A DNA stretch of 37,692 nt from an uncultured Paraprevotella sp. (lineage in GTDB: Bacteria > Bacteroidota > Bacteroidia > Bacteroidales > Bacteroidaceae), in assembly GCA_910584955.1 (NCBI GenBank), contig CAJUDC010000007.1, forward strand, positions 1 to 37,692. Reading direction: 5' to 3'. Position 1 is the stretch's first letter. Every line of letters begins with the position of its first letter. The notes below the pieces were generated by a model. The model searched no databases. It worked only from the letters and a program-made list of their open reading frames with translations, and was not told the DNA's origin. The position numbers and the translations under genes were made by a program. Below, piece after piece: positions 7,362-15,226 of the stretch.

Positions 7362-8983
7362 TAGTTTACGCCTTTATGATCGATCGACGAATGGTCGGTT
7401 TGTCGGGTTGCTTCTTTCAGATTCCCGAAATAATAGTAGAAAGGATAATATCCCTGATAGGCGGGGAACAGCTTTTTGGCGTGACCTTTACGGTCGGAAA
7501 CATATGGACGTACGTCTTGTAAGAACCCGCGATAGCGTGTTACTGTCATTTCATTACCGGGAAATGTTTGGAGCAACGTCGGTTCTTTGTGGGCCCGGAT
7601 GGCTATGGCATCCGCTATGTTTTGTGGCAAAACAGTGCCAGCCAAGGGAGCGCAGCGCATCAATGCCTCAGGCAACATTTTAGAATAGAGACAGGCGGCG
7701 ATGCTGTTTTGTAAAGCCTCCAGCGACCGCCCTTCGAGCAAAGCTACGTTATATCCTAAAAATAGCGGTTCGCGGAATTGTGTGTGGAAAGCATCGTTAA
7801 CCGGTTCAACCTTGCGGATCCGTTTGGTTTCGTCGGCTTGCTCCATATGCTCGGGGTGTTCGGCCAGATCATTATAGTCTTTGACAAAAGAGGTTTCGAA
7901 TGGTGTCCGACTTAAAATGTGTAGGTATTTCCGTGCTACTTCTGCTTCACCGTTTAGTAAAGCTATTTGCGTCAGCCTTTTCAGCATGTGGCAAGTCGGA
8001 CCTTCCATGGTAAGGTGTTCGATCGCATTACGATTGGCAGCCTGTAACAGTCCTGCGTAGTAATTGCCGTCGGTTAGATACAAATCGGTCCCTATATCCT
8101 TTTGGCCGGTTCGGTTGTGGAGGAACAATTCTTCAAAGTCGTATCGGATATCGAATAAATGTTCTGTGACCTGTCCGGTTTGCGTCAGGGCGATGGCGTA
8201 TAACGCTGCCATGGGACGACAGGATAATTCGGCGTGTTTGTGTGCGGTTCGGATGATTCCGTCCCAATCTTGTTCGTCCATCTGTCGTTGCATGTGTGCC
8301 GTTGGCCGTACGTATGGACGGCATGATGTAGAAAGGATGATGGCACAAACCACGGGAAGCAGGCAGGAAATAAGTCCGATTCGATTTTGCCGGGGGCTTT
8401 CGTCGGTGGGAAGGGCAATGAGAGACGGCATTGTCTTTTTGCTAAAAGAACGAATAAAAAGGCTTTGTATGGTTAAAACCGTCAATACACAAATCGGTAT
8501 TCCCATGATCATACCGGTTTCATGCTGATAATAAATATCGAACCCGTAGTAGGCCAGACATCCCAGATATATGCCGGCCGGTACATATTGCAAAGGGCGC
8601 CAGCGGGGAGACAATCGCAAGGAATATCCGGTAAGCCAGCAAATCAGGCTGAGCATGAGGGCTAAAACTCCTCCGCCCAGTATCGGGTAATGAAAGAGGG
8701 ATAATAATGCCCTTCCGATGATCCAAAGCGGGCCGTAGGGACGATCCCATACAAATTGCATGAGGGTGGCATCCGGGGCAAAAAAGCTGTATTGCTGAGC
8801 GGTATATAAAACGTCACCGTACCATATGCCTGTGAAGAACCACGTAAACAGAAAAAAGACGACCGGGACAGGTAGCAACGGGAACCGCTTGGCGCTTGAA
8901 CTCTTCCGAACGCTCTTCGACCGTTCGGAAGATTGGCTTCGTGCTACGCCCGGAGCCTTTTTCGTGTGTTTGGGAGCAGACAT
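7361..8983 (-). CDS. Copy-1 DUF6057-like polytopic membrane protein
   Basis: This 540-residue protein starts with a basic cytoplasmic stretch (about 1-33) and has about six membrane segments between about 35 and 225. The first is followed by the aromatic motif QQYSFFAPDATLMQ. The remaining about 310 residues are helical and TPR-like, with patterns such as GEAEVARKYLHILSRT, and the chain closes with an aromatic cluster, YYPFYYYFG, near the C-terminus. The same layout occurs in the 570-residue protein at 18861-20573. I recall this architecture as DUF6057, a Bacteroidetes family of unknown function, but cannot check it. The gene sits between the CotH cargo gene (13-base gap) and the propeller gene (1-base overlap), so the three are one operon. 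It probably works with the propeller. Confidence 0.8.
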   Translation of the reverse strand: MSAPKHTKKAPGVARSQSSERSKSVRKSSSAKRFPLLPVPVVFFLFTWFFTGIWYGDVLYTAQQYSFFAPDATLMQFVWDRPYGPLWIIGRALLSLFHYPILGGGVLALMLSLICWLTGYSLRLSPRWRPLQYVPAGIYLGCLAYYGFDIYYQHETGMIMGIPICVLTVLTIQSLFIRSFSKKTMPSLIALPTDESPRQNRIGLISCLLPVVCAIILSTSCRPYVRPTAHMQRQMDEQDWDGIIRTAHKHAELSCRPMAALYAIALTQTGQVTEHLFDIRYDFEELFLHNRTGQKDIGTDLYLTDGNYYAGLLQAANRNAIEHLTMEGPTCHMLKRLTQIALLNGEAEVARKYLHILSRTPFETSFVKDYNDLAEHPEHMEQADETKRIRKVEPVNDAFHTQFREPLFLGYNVALLEGRSLEALQNSIAACLYSKMLPEALMRCAPLAGTVLPQNIADAIAIRAHKEPTLLQTFPGNEMTVTRYRGFLQDVRPYVSDRKGHAKKLFPAYQGYYPFYYYFGNLKEATRQTDHSSIDHKGVN

Positions 8984-8996
8984 GCTTTGCGTGGTT

Positions 8997-11330
8997 TTAT
9001 TTTACAATTACTTTCTTACCTTCGATCAGATAGATCCCTCGTGTCAGGTCGCGAACTTCCGTTATGCCGGCTGGTATGTCCAGTTGGCGTACGGCTATTC
9101 CGGTCGTGTTGTACAGCGTGGTATGAAGCGCTTGCGATGTTTCGATGAGAATACGTCCTTGTCCGCCAATTACAGACAGGATACTGCGGGCGTTTTCTAC
9201 TTTTACGCTGTTCAGTACATTTTCTATGTCATATTGTTGATCCAGATAAGCCAGACGTTCCTGAATCCACTTCCGTATAAAACGATCTTCTTCTTCGAAG
9301 TCCAGATAACCTGCGTCTGATTTCACCCACGTATTTATTTCACGTTGGGCGGCACCGCTCATGGCAAACAGGTCTTTATAGCGAGTAAAGCGTGCTGCCA
9401 GGCTGTCCTCATGGAAGGGGCCTTGGCGCAACAGGGCATATCGTAAAGCAAGTGAATCCGTCCAGTTATGGTAATCCAGCTCTTTCAGTCGTTTGTATAG
9501 TGTCAATTCACCGTGTTCATAATTCCAAAGGAAGTCTACGAAATTCTGCTGTGCTCCCGTATAATAGGCGGAACCGTCCCAACGGCGGCCCCATGTGCCG
9601 TCCAGATCCCAAGGGGTCAGGCAGAGGCGTACGGCTTCCTTGCCTAATCCAATCGTATTCTTATTGTTGCGGTTGTAACAATGCCAGTACATATTCTTGC
9701 CGTGGTTGTCCGTTGCCAGAATAAGTTCTATCAACAGGTAATAATCACGTACCAACGGCATATCGAAAAATTTATCTACATTAGTCTTGAAACTGTTTTT
9801 CGTGGCAGAGGCTACAAAATCGACGGCATTATACAGCGGGGCCCAGTCGATGGCTTCGCCGTCTTCCAAATCGGGGTATTTCACTTCCCATGAATCCCAT
9901 GTCATGCTCGTGTTCTTGTAGGCGTCGGGATGAGACATCGGGTAATAGCGGCTCCCCATGTGATGTCCCATCAATACGGAATAGCTCCATTGTGTACTTT
10001 TATACAGACATCCGCGTACCGGACCATTTTCCGTATCGGTGGCCTTGTATTTCTTTAGTTTCAGCTGCTTGCGGTCTATTTTCTCCGTCATGCAGTAGAT
10101 GCCGTTGTACTCTCCGTTGAGCAATACTTCTACGAATTGTCCTCTTGTTCCGTTGACCATCTTCGGTTCCAGCGGTTTATAGTAAGGAGCTGCTGCGAAG
10201 TCGTTCCACAGATCGGTGGTGACGCGGTTGCGCATGCGGCTCATGTCTACGGCGGCGGCGTCCAGAATCCAGTTGTTGTCCTCGCGCAGTCCCAGGAAGC
10301 TTACATCTTTGGAAACCAGATTTTCGTCCTGTATCTTTACGGCATAGGATTTCTTCGGTTTTCCCATGGCTGTTGCACCACGCCATCTCAGCTTGGCGTT
10401 ATACAGTGTGTCTTCGTGCGTGGAGAACCACTGGTTTACGCGGATGCTTCCCTGCGAATAGGTAGAACTGAAATAACCGTTGATTTCCACGATCGGCAGA
10501 CTTGTAAACGTCAGTTTCGAACGGCTTATTTCTTCCTCTTCCTCTTTCAATACCAGCGTGTAGGTGCGTCCTCCTTCCACTTCCGTAAAGGTGTGGTCGG
10601 TACCGTTTTCTATGAGTTGGTCTTCTATATATAAGGTATAGCTCTCTCCGTCTTCTTTGGGGGCATATGTCAGTGTGGCGATGTAGTCATTACCTCCCAT
10701 GCAGTCTTCGGGAATCGTGTGCATGTATAGCTTGTTCTTTTTGTCGTAAACGGGCGCTTTGTCGTTCAGGCGCAAAGTAATGAAATCCGTGATGATCCCT
10801 GTTTTTGTTTCTTTTTCTTTGACGACGTTACCGTCTGCGTCGCAGATGACGAACATCTCGTTATAGCTATACCCCCCGCCGGAGCTGTATGTACCTACCA
10901 TATAGGAGCCCGAACGTACGTTGAATACCTCTCCGGGAGCATCGGCCCGACGAATGATGTAATAGTTGTTGTAGGAATCGAATTCCCATTCGGAGTTGCT
11001 GCCGTCCGGTTCATCGGTCAACCCGACATATCGGTGTGTTGCATCGTATATACCGTTGTAGGTGATGTATTGAAGGGTATGGGCGTTTTGGATGGTATAG
11101 TGGCCGTTGGTGGTGGCTTCTATGATCCAATACGCATCATCTGTCAGCGTGTTGTCCGTAGAATAGATCAGCGGGCATTGTGAATCGTGGTTAGCACCGG
11201 TTACAATGCCACCGTTCAGACCGTATTGACGGCAGGTCAGTTTATACGGAGTTCCTTTCTTGAAAGCGGGTACAGCCTGTACGGTTGTCAGTAGGTTAAG
11301 GAATAGAAAAAAGGTAATTAGTCTTCTCAT
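8997..11330 (-). CDS. Secreted CotH-kinase family protein with T9SS sorting tail
   Basis: The 777-residue product has a Sec signal peptide (about 1-19) and an N-terminal beta-trefoil-like region (about 20-175; YWIIEATTNGHYTIQN). The CotH kinase-like domain follows at about 280-660. It shows KKSYAVKIQ, the NHGKNMYW motif and PWDLDGTWG with Asp575 and Asp577, which fits the metal-binding site of the atypical CotH kinase fold. The tail, TTLYNTTGIAVRQ and then RGIYLIEGKKVIVK, resembles a T9SS type A sorting domain. CotH proteins phosphorylate secreted partners in Bacillus spores; the substrate here is unknown. It is first in an operon with the copy-1 membrane and propeller genes, behind its own -7 box. 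Confidence 0.88.
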   Translation of the reverse strand: MRRLITFFLFLNLLTTVQAVPAFKKGTPYKLTCRQYGLNGGIVTGANHDSQCPLIYSTDNTLTDDAYWIIEATTNGHYTIQNAHTLQYITYNGIYDATHRYVGLTDEPDGSNSEWEFDSYNNYYIIRRADAPGEVFNVRSGSYMVGTYSSGGGYSYNEMFVICDADGNVVKEKETKTGIITDFITLRLNDKAPVYDKKNKLYMHTIPEDCMGGNDYIATLTYAPKEDGESYTLYIEDQLIENGTDHTFTEVEGGRTYTLVLKEEEEEISRSKLTFTSLPIVEINGYFSSTYSQGSIRVNQWFSTHEDTLYNAKLRWRGATAMGKPKKSYAVKIQDENLVSKDVSFLGLREDNNWILDAAAVDMSRMRNRVTTDLWNDFAAAPYYKPLEPKMVNGTRGQFVEVLLNGEYNGIYCMTEKIDRKQLKLKKYKATDTENGPVRGCLYKSTQWSYSVLMGHHMGSRYYPMSHPDAYKNTSMTWDSWEVKYPDLEDGEAIDWAPLYNAVDFVASATKNSFKTNVDKFFDMPLVRDYYLLIELILATDNHGKNMYWHCYNRNNKNTIGLGKEAVRLCLTPWDLDGTWGRRWDGSAYYTGAQQNFVDFLWNYEHGELTLYKRLKELDYHNWTDSLALRYALLRQGPFHEDSLAARFTRYKDLFAMSGAAQREINTWVKSDAGYLDFEEEDRFIRKWIQERLAYLDQQYDIENVLNSVKVENARSILSVIGGQGRILIETSQALHTTLYNTTGIAVRQLDIPAGITEVRDLTRGIYLIEGKKVIVK

Positions 11331-11352
11331 AATTTGTCTAATAAAGGATATG

Positions 11353-11360
11353 CAAATATA
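11353..11360 (-). promoter_or_regulatory. -7 box for the CotH / DUF6057-like / propeller operon
   Basis: TATATTTG on the minus strand matches TAnnTTTG and lies 22 bases upstream of the CotH start codon. A matching -33 TTG is not obvious at the expected spacing, so this is a half-supported promoter. Confidence 0.45.
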
Positions 11361-11389
11361 AAGGATAATTTCTAGAAACGGATGGAAAC

Positions 11390-11419
11390 AGCCGAAAATC
11401 TGATGCTGTGGTTTCGGCT
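11390..11419 (+). terminator. Plus-oriented terminator hairpin without a plus-strand gene
   Basis: AGCCGAAA (11390-11397) and TTTCGGCT (11412-11419) form a perfect 8-bp stem followed on the plus strand by TTTTT. All neighbouring genes are on the minus strand. It may back up the terminator at 11524-11565, or stop antisense transcription of the CotH operon. Confidence 0.5.
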
Positions 11420-11523
11420 TTTTTCGTTAGCGGTTTGCGTACGCCTTAGGTAAGGGTGAGGAATGTTTCTATTTAGGGACATGCGGAAGAACATTGGGGA
11501 TGAAACAAGACTTTCGTTGCAGA

Positions 11524-11565
11524 TAGAAAAAAAGAAGGCCGTCGCCTGTAGGCGCGGCCTTCTTT
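11524..11565 (-). terminator. Terminator of the 1153-residue protein gene
   Basis: AAAGAAGGCCG (11531-11541) pairs perfectly with CGGCCTTCTTT (11555-11565). On the minus strand the stem ends in a run of T (about 11533-11527), a classical Rho-independent terminator 34 bases past the stop codon. Confidence 0.85.
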
Positions 11566-11598
11566 ACCTATTCGGATTTTATCGTAAAATCGTCTGAT

Positions 11599-14500
11599 TT
11601 ACTTTACGGCTGTCTTCTGTCCGCCTACGAGGTAGATACCCTTCGGCAAGCCCTTAGTAGCCGTTGCTGCCTTCACGTTCTTGCGAACCAAGATACCGGT
11701 AGTGGTATATACGTCTACCGTGCCCTTGTTTACGTTGGCAACTGCATTGCGGATGGCGTCAACGATGTCTGCGAAATCTTTTTCGGTCGGGATGATGGTT
11801 GTTTCGTTCTCAGCCTCGCCCAGTTTCGTGTCGATCAGGTTGATGTATGCACTGTTTCCACTGAAGTTGCGTTTACCGGTCAATGCTTTTACGAACGGAC
11901 CGTTTTCACCGACCTCAATGACCATGTGGTTCTTTTCTGCCGTAACACCGTAGTAACCGCCTACCATATAGTCGCTCTTCAACGGAGTGCCCTGTATTTC
12001 GTTACCGAAACGGAAAGTTACATTCAATGTGTCAGCGGCTGTAGCGTCGCCCGTATTGTAATCTTCGGTTGTACCGGCCATCAGGATGAACGGTTCGCCG
12101 GCAGGCATAACACCGTCGCCGTCTTCTGCGATGTCGTACAAGCTCAAGTGATCTTCAGAGATACCGCTGATACGATACATGGAAGCACCGTCAACTTCAG
12201 AGATTGCGATCGGGTAGCATACCATGTAAGGATAACCGAGACGCATCGTCCAGCTAGCATACCCTTCTACTTCTTCTGCTACTTCGTCTACTTCGTGGAT
12301 TTCCCACATAGAGTTCGTACCCAGTTCTGTTGTCGGCCAGCCTACAAGTACCTCACCGGCGGCCTGAGCGTGGAGCGGGTTGATGTGCGTGTTGTCCAAA
12401 CGATAGCCGTCGATGCAGAAGCAACCGTAGCCTTTGACACTGGTCTTGAACTGAGCCGGAGTCAATGTCTGAGTAACCTTAACACCTGAACCTGCAGCGT
12501 TCATGTACAGACCGGTAGCTTTGTTCTGGATGGCATAAGCCGTATCGCCTAATGCGATGAAGCGCCACAATGCCATATCCTGGTTGTCAATCTCGTCGAA
12601 AACGCGCATGAAACTTTGTGTACTACCTTGTTTAGCCTCCTGAGGATCGCCGTCCAATGTGATGGACTTGCCGGACATACCGTTAAGGTTGCCACCGGTC
12701 ATCGTATAGTAGTCGGACGGGAACGTCAGTGTATACCACTTTTCAGTAGAGATCGGGTTAACCTGAGCCATGAATGCGTCGTAAGCTGCGTTCAAAGCTT
12801 CCGTAGTTTCAGCCAAAGAAGTCTGCGTGTAAGCACCGCTTTCGATCAAGCCTTCTGCCTGTTCCAATACGGTTGACAACGTTTCTTCTTCCGTAGTACC
12901 TTCAGGATACTGTCCGGGGTTAGTACCGTAAACGATACCGCCGGCAATGGTGCTGGCTTTGGTGATGGCTGCTTTCAACTCTGTCGGGTCTGCCAATTCG
13001 GCAACGAATGCGTCGATGGCTGCCTGCAATTTGTCGATGTCGGCCTGTGTAGCGGTTTCAATCGCTGCGGCTTCGTCGATGGCTGCTTTCAGTGCTGTAC
13101 CTACTTCGCCCATTTGAGCCAATTGACAGTCGGGCTCCAAGCCGGAGAAGAGTTGGAATTCACCAATAGCAAAGAAGTATTGTCCATCACATTGTCCATT
13201 GTTCGGACCTGTCAAAGTTACTGTCCAACGTACGTACTTAGCCGGGAACGGCAATTCGTATTCCAATGAAGTATAGGTCGGGTTATCAGCCGTTACGCTC
13301 ATACCGGTAACATTGGCTACAGTTGTCCAGCTTTCGGCCAGCAATGTGTCGGCACCGGCAGGAGCAATAGCGATCGTTACGTCTTTCGGGCTGTTGTTTG
13401 AGCTGATAGCCTGAGATACACGACGAGTCCAAGTGAAACTGATCGGTTCGGTAATTTCTTCGTTCATCGTTAACTGCAGGAAGTGCGGTTCGTCAGGACC
13501 ACTGCCCCAGCAGGAGTGGAAGTATGTTTGAGGATCGTTGTCAAGCAGAGCCGGATAGCCGCCACCATCGGCGTTACCCCATGCGTTCTGGCTGGCATTG
13601 GACCATATCTGGTCGGGCGAAGTAAGCTGCGGTTTGAATACGGCTGCAACATTATATTTGCGAACGGCTTCTGTCAGCAATTCTGCCAATGTGTTGTTCA
13701 ACTTGGCCTGCTGGCTGGCTTCTGTGATCTTGTCCAACTCTTCAGCGTCCAATGCTTCTACGAACCATGCACTAGCTGAATTTGCACCGGCGTTCCACAG
13801 CACGATGTTGCTGGCTTGACCAGAACCTGCGCTATGACCGTTGGCGTGCAGCGGAGTTTCCGGATCCTGCATGCAGATGTGATACTGGGCGTCTTCGCTC
13901 AACGGTTTGAACGAGATGTAGTTGGTGGATTCCTCAGCCATGGTTACCTGGCTGCTGGTAGAACCTGTCAGGAAGTACTTCTGCGTATCCATGTTCTTCA
14001 CTGTCCAAGTGTCTTCGCCCTGCTTCTTGATTTCCCATACCTGGTTGAGCGCTGTAGAGTCTATGGTCTGCCACATGGCGTTGTTGCCGGTAGCATACAT
14101 AGCTTTCTTCACACCCTGTACAACGGTAAAGGCTGTGTTGGCGCTGACCAGACGGAAATAGCCTTCGCGCATGGGCTGCACGTCGGATTTCAATACGGCC
14201 TGGTAAGCAGCATCCAGTTCGGCATACTTGGCGGTGCAGGCAGCCGGATCACCTTCTGCGTCACCGTCTTCTACAAAGTCATAAGTCTCTCTGAAGATTC
14301 TGTAGAGATTGTCTACCACTTCGACCGGACGGTTACCCGGGTTGGTACCTCCGATGAATGAAGGAATATCGGTTACGTTCTCGGCACTGGTCGGAGACGG
14401 ATAGAAAGAGGCTTTTTCTACTTCAAGCAACAATTCGATCAAATCGTTGTACGGATCCTCGCTGCTTGTTACGCTGTAAACCTGCCACCATGTAGCCCAG

Positions 14501-15060
14501 TCGTTGTAACTGCACATATCGGGGGCGCTGTAAGCCTGATTTAAAGCTATGATGTTTTCATCGGGAGCCTGACCGAGCAACATCCATGAGTCGGTGGGGA
14601 CTTCGCGGTCTCCCTTGTACTTCATGATTTCCGCTCCTTCTTGGGCGCTGACAAATGCGATAGCATAAGCCTCGGCCTTGTTCTCCGTCAACTCCAACGC
14701 TGTAACGATAGAACCGTCATCATTGTCTTCGTCGAATTCACCGGCTTTAACGTAGCCGCCGTTGCGAACGTTCTTCAGATAGAAAGCCGGCTGACCGCTG
14801 ATGGTTACTTCCGAAGCTTCCAAAACGAATACGTCGCTGGAAGTCGGGGTTTCGCTTTCGGTGTAAGTGAGGCTGCCTTTGCGGCTGGAAACCCACTTGG
14901 AACCGTTGTTACGTATACCTTCAAGGTTGAAGATCGAACCGATGAACACCTGATCGCCTGCGGCAACCGATGTCTTCAGATCTCCTAACGTAACAGCTGC
15001 GTGCACTGCATTGACGCAGCATAGCAACGCCAATGTGAGAAAGAAGTAAATTTTCTTCAT
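11599..15060 (-). CDS. Large modular surface protein (1153 aa) with T9SS-like tail
   Basis: A signal peptide (about 1-22, ending VHAA) opens a chain of beta-rich modules. Residues about 25-205 and 295-440 and the region beginning GTEKWYTL-like at about 760 resemble RICIN-type or beta-trefoil ligand modules (WEIKKQGEDTWTVKN; WRFIALGDTAYAIQN). An F5/8C-like module covers about 490-645 (LLDNDPQTYFHSCW, ending AIGEFQLFSG). Helical FIVAR-like spacers follow: two segments start with GTNPG and end in a form of AAYxA. The last residues include VDVYTTTGILV and KGIYLVGGQKTAVK, a T9SS type A-like tail. The architecture suggests surface glycan or protein binding with no catalytic site visible. It is monocistronic, with a strong terminator. 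I found no exact TAnnTTTG box upstream. Confidence 0.82.
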   Translation of the reverse strand: MKKIYFFLTLALLCCVNAVHAAVTLGDLKTSVAAGDQVFIGSIFNLEGIRNNGSKWVSSRKGSLTYTESETPTSSDVFVLEASEVTISGQPAFYLKNVRNGGYVKAGEFDEDNDDGSIVTALELTENKAEAYAIAFVSAQEGAEIMKYKGDREVPTDSWMLLGQAPDENIIALNQAYSAPDMCSYNDWATWWQVYSVTSSEDPYNDLIELLLEVEKASFYPSPTSAENVTDIPSFIGGTNPGNRPVEVVDNLYRIFRETYDFVEDGDAEGDPAACTAKYAELDAAYQAVLKSDVQPMREGYFRLVSANTAFTVVQGVKKAMYATGNNAMWQTIDSTALNQVWEIKKQGEDTWTVKNMDTQKYFLTGSTSSQVTMAEESTNYISFKPLSEDAQYHICMQDPETPLHANGHSAGSGQASNIVLWNAGANSASAWFVEALDAEELDKITEASQQAKLNNTLAELLTEAVRKYNVAAVFKPQLTSPDQIWSNASQNAWGNADGGGYPALLDNDPQTYFHSCWGSGPDEPHFLQLTMNEEITEPISFTWTRRVSQAISSNNSPKDVTIAIAPAGADTLLAESWTTVANVTGMSVTADNPTYTSLEYELPFPAKYVRWTVTLTGPNNGQCDGQYFFAIGEFQLFSGLEPDCQLAQMGEVGTALKAAIDEAAAIETATQADIDKLQAAIDAFVAELADPTELKAAITKASTIAGGIVYGTNPGQYPEGTTEEETLSTVLEQAEGLIESGAYTQTSLAETTEALNAAYDAFMAQVNPISTEKWYTLTFPSDYYTMTGGNLNGMSGKSITLDGDPQEAKQGSTQSFMRVFDEIDNQDMALWRFIALGDTAYAIQNKATGLYMNAAGSGVKVTQTLTPAQFKTSVKGYGCFCIDGYRLDNTHINPLHAQAAGEVLVGWPTTELGTNSMWEIHEVDEVAEEVEGYASWTMRLGYPYMVCYPIAISEVDGASMYRISGISEDHLSLYDIAEDGDGVMPAGEPFILMAGTTEDYNTGDATAADTLNVTFRFGNEIQGTPLKSDYMVGGYYGVTAEKNHMVIEVGENGPFVKALTGKRNFSGNSAYINLIDTKLGEAENETTIIPTEKDFADIVDAIRNAVANVNKGTVDVYTTTGILVRKNVKAATATKGLPKGIYLVGGQKTAVK

Positions 15061-15226
15061 CTGTTTTTGTTTAAAGGGTTATAAAAATGTGTTGACTTAT
15101 AAAAACGGGGCTAATTTAGTGTTTAAAATTCGCATTCGAATACAAAACGGAAGAATATTTCCTATAATTTTGCATTTATTAACGAAAAGGAACTGCCTGT
15201 TAGACGTTCCTTTTCGTAAGGTTGGG
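15061..15226. other. Intergenic gap upstream of the 1153-residue gene
   Basis: This AT-rich gap holds the terminator hairpin at 15182-15217 and a plus-oriented TAATTTTG (15165-15172) that would fire only into that hairpin, probably by chance. A -7 box for the minus-strand 1153-residue gene could not be identified. Confidence 0.4.
15182..15217 (-). terminator. Terminator of the DUF4954 gene
   Basis: ACGAAAAGGAAC (15182-15193) and GTTCCTTTTCGT (15206-15217) form a perfect 12-bp stem with a 12-base loop, 9 bases past the stop codon. The T-rich right arm on the minus strand continues into TTAATAAA. Confidence 0.7.

Noticed and set aside
15165..15172. Plus-strand TAATTTTG as a promoter
   Set aside because: It would transcribe straight into a terminator hairpin and then antisense of DUF4954; no -33 element, so likely chance.
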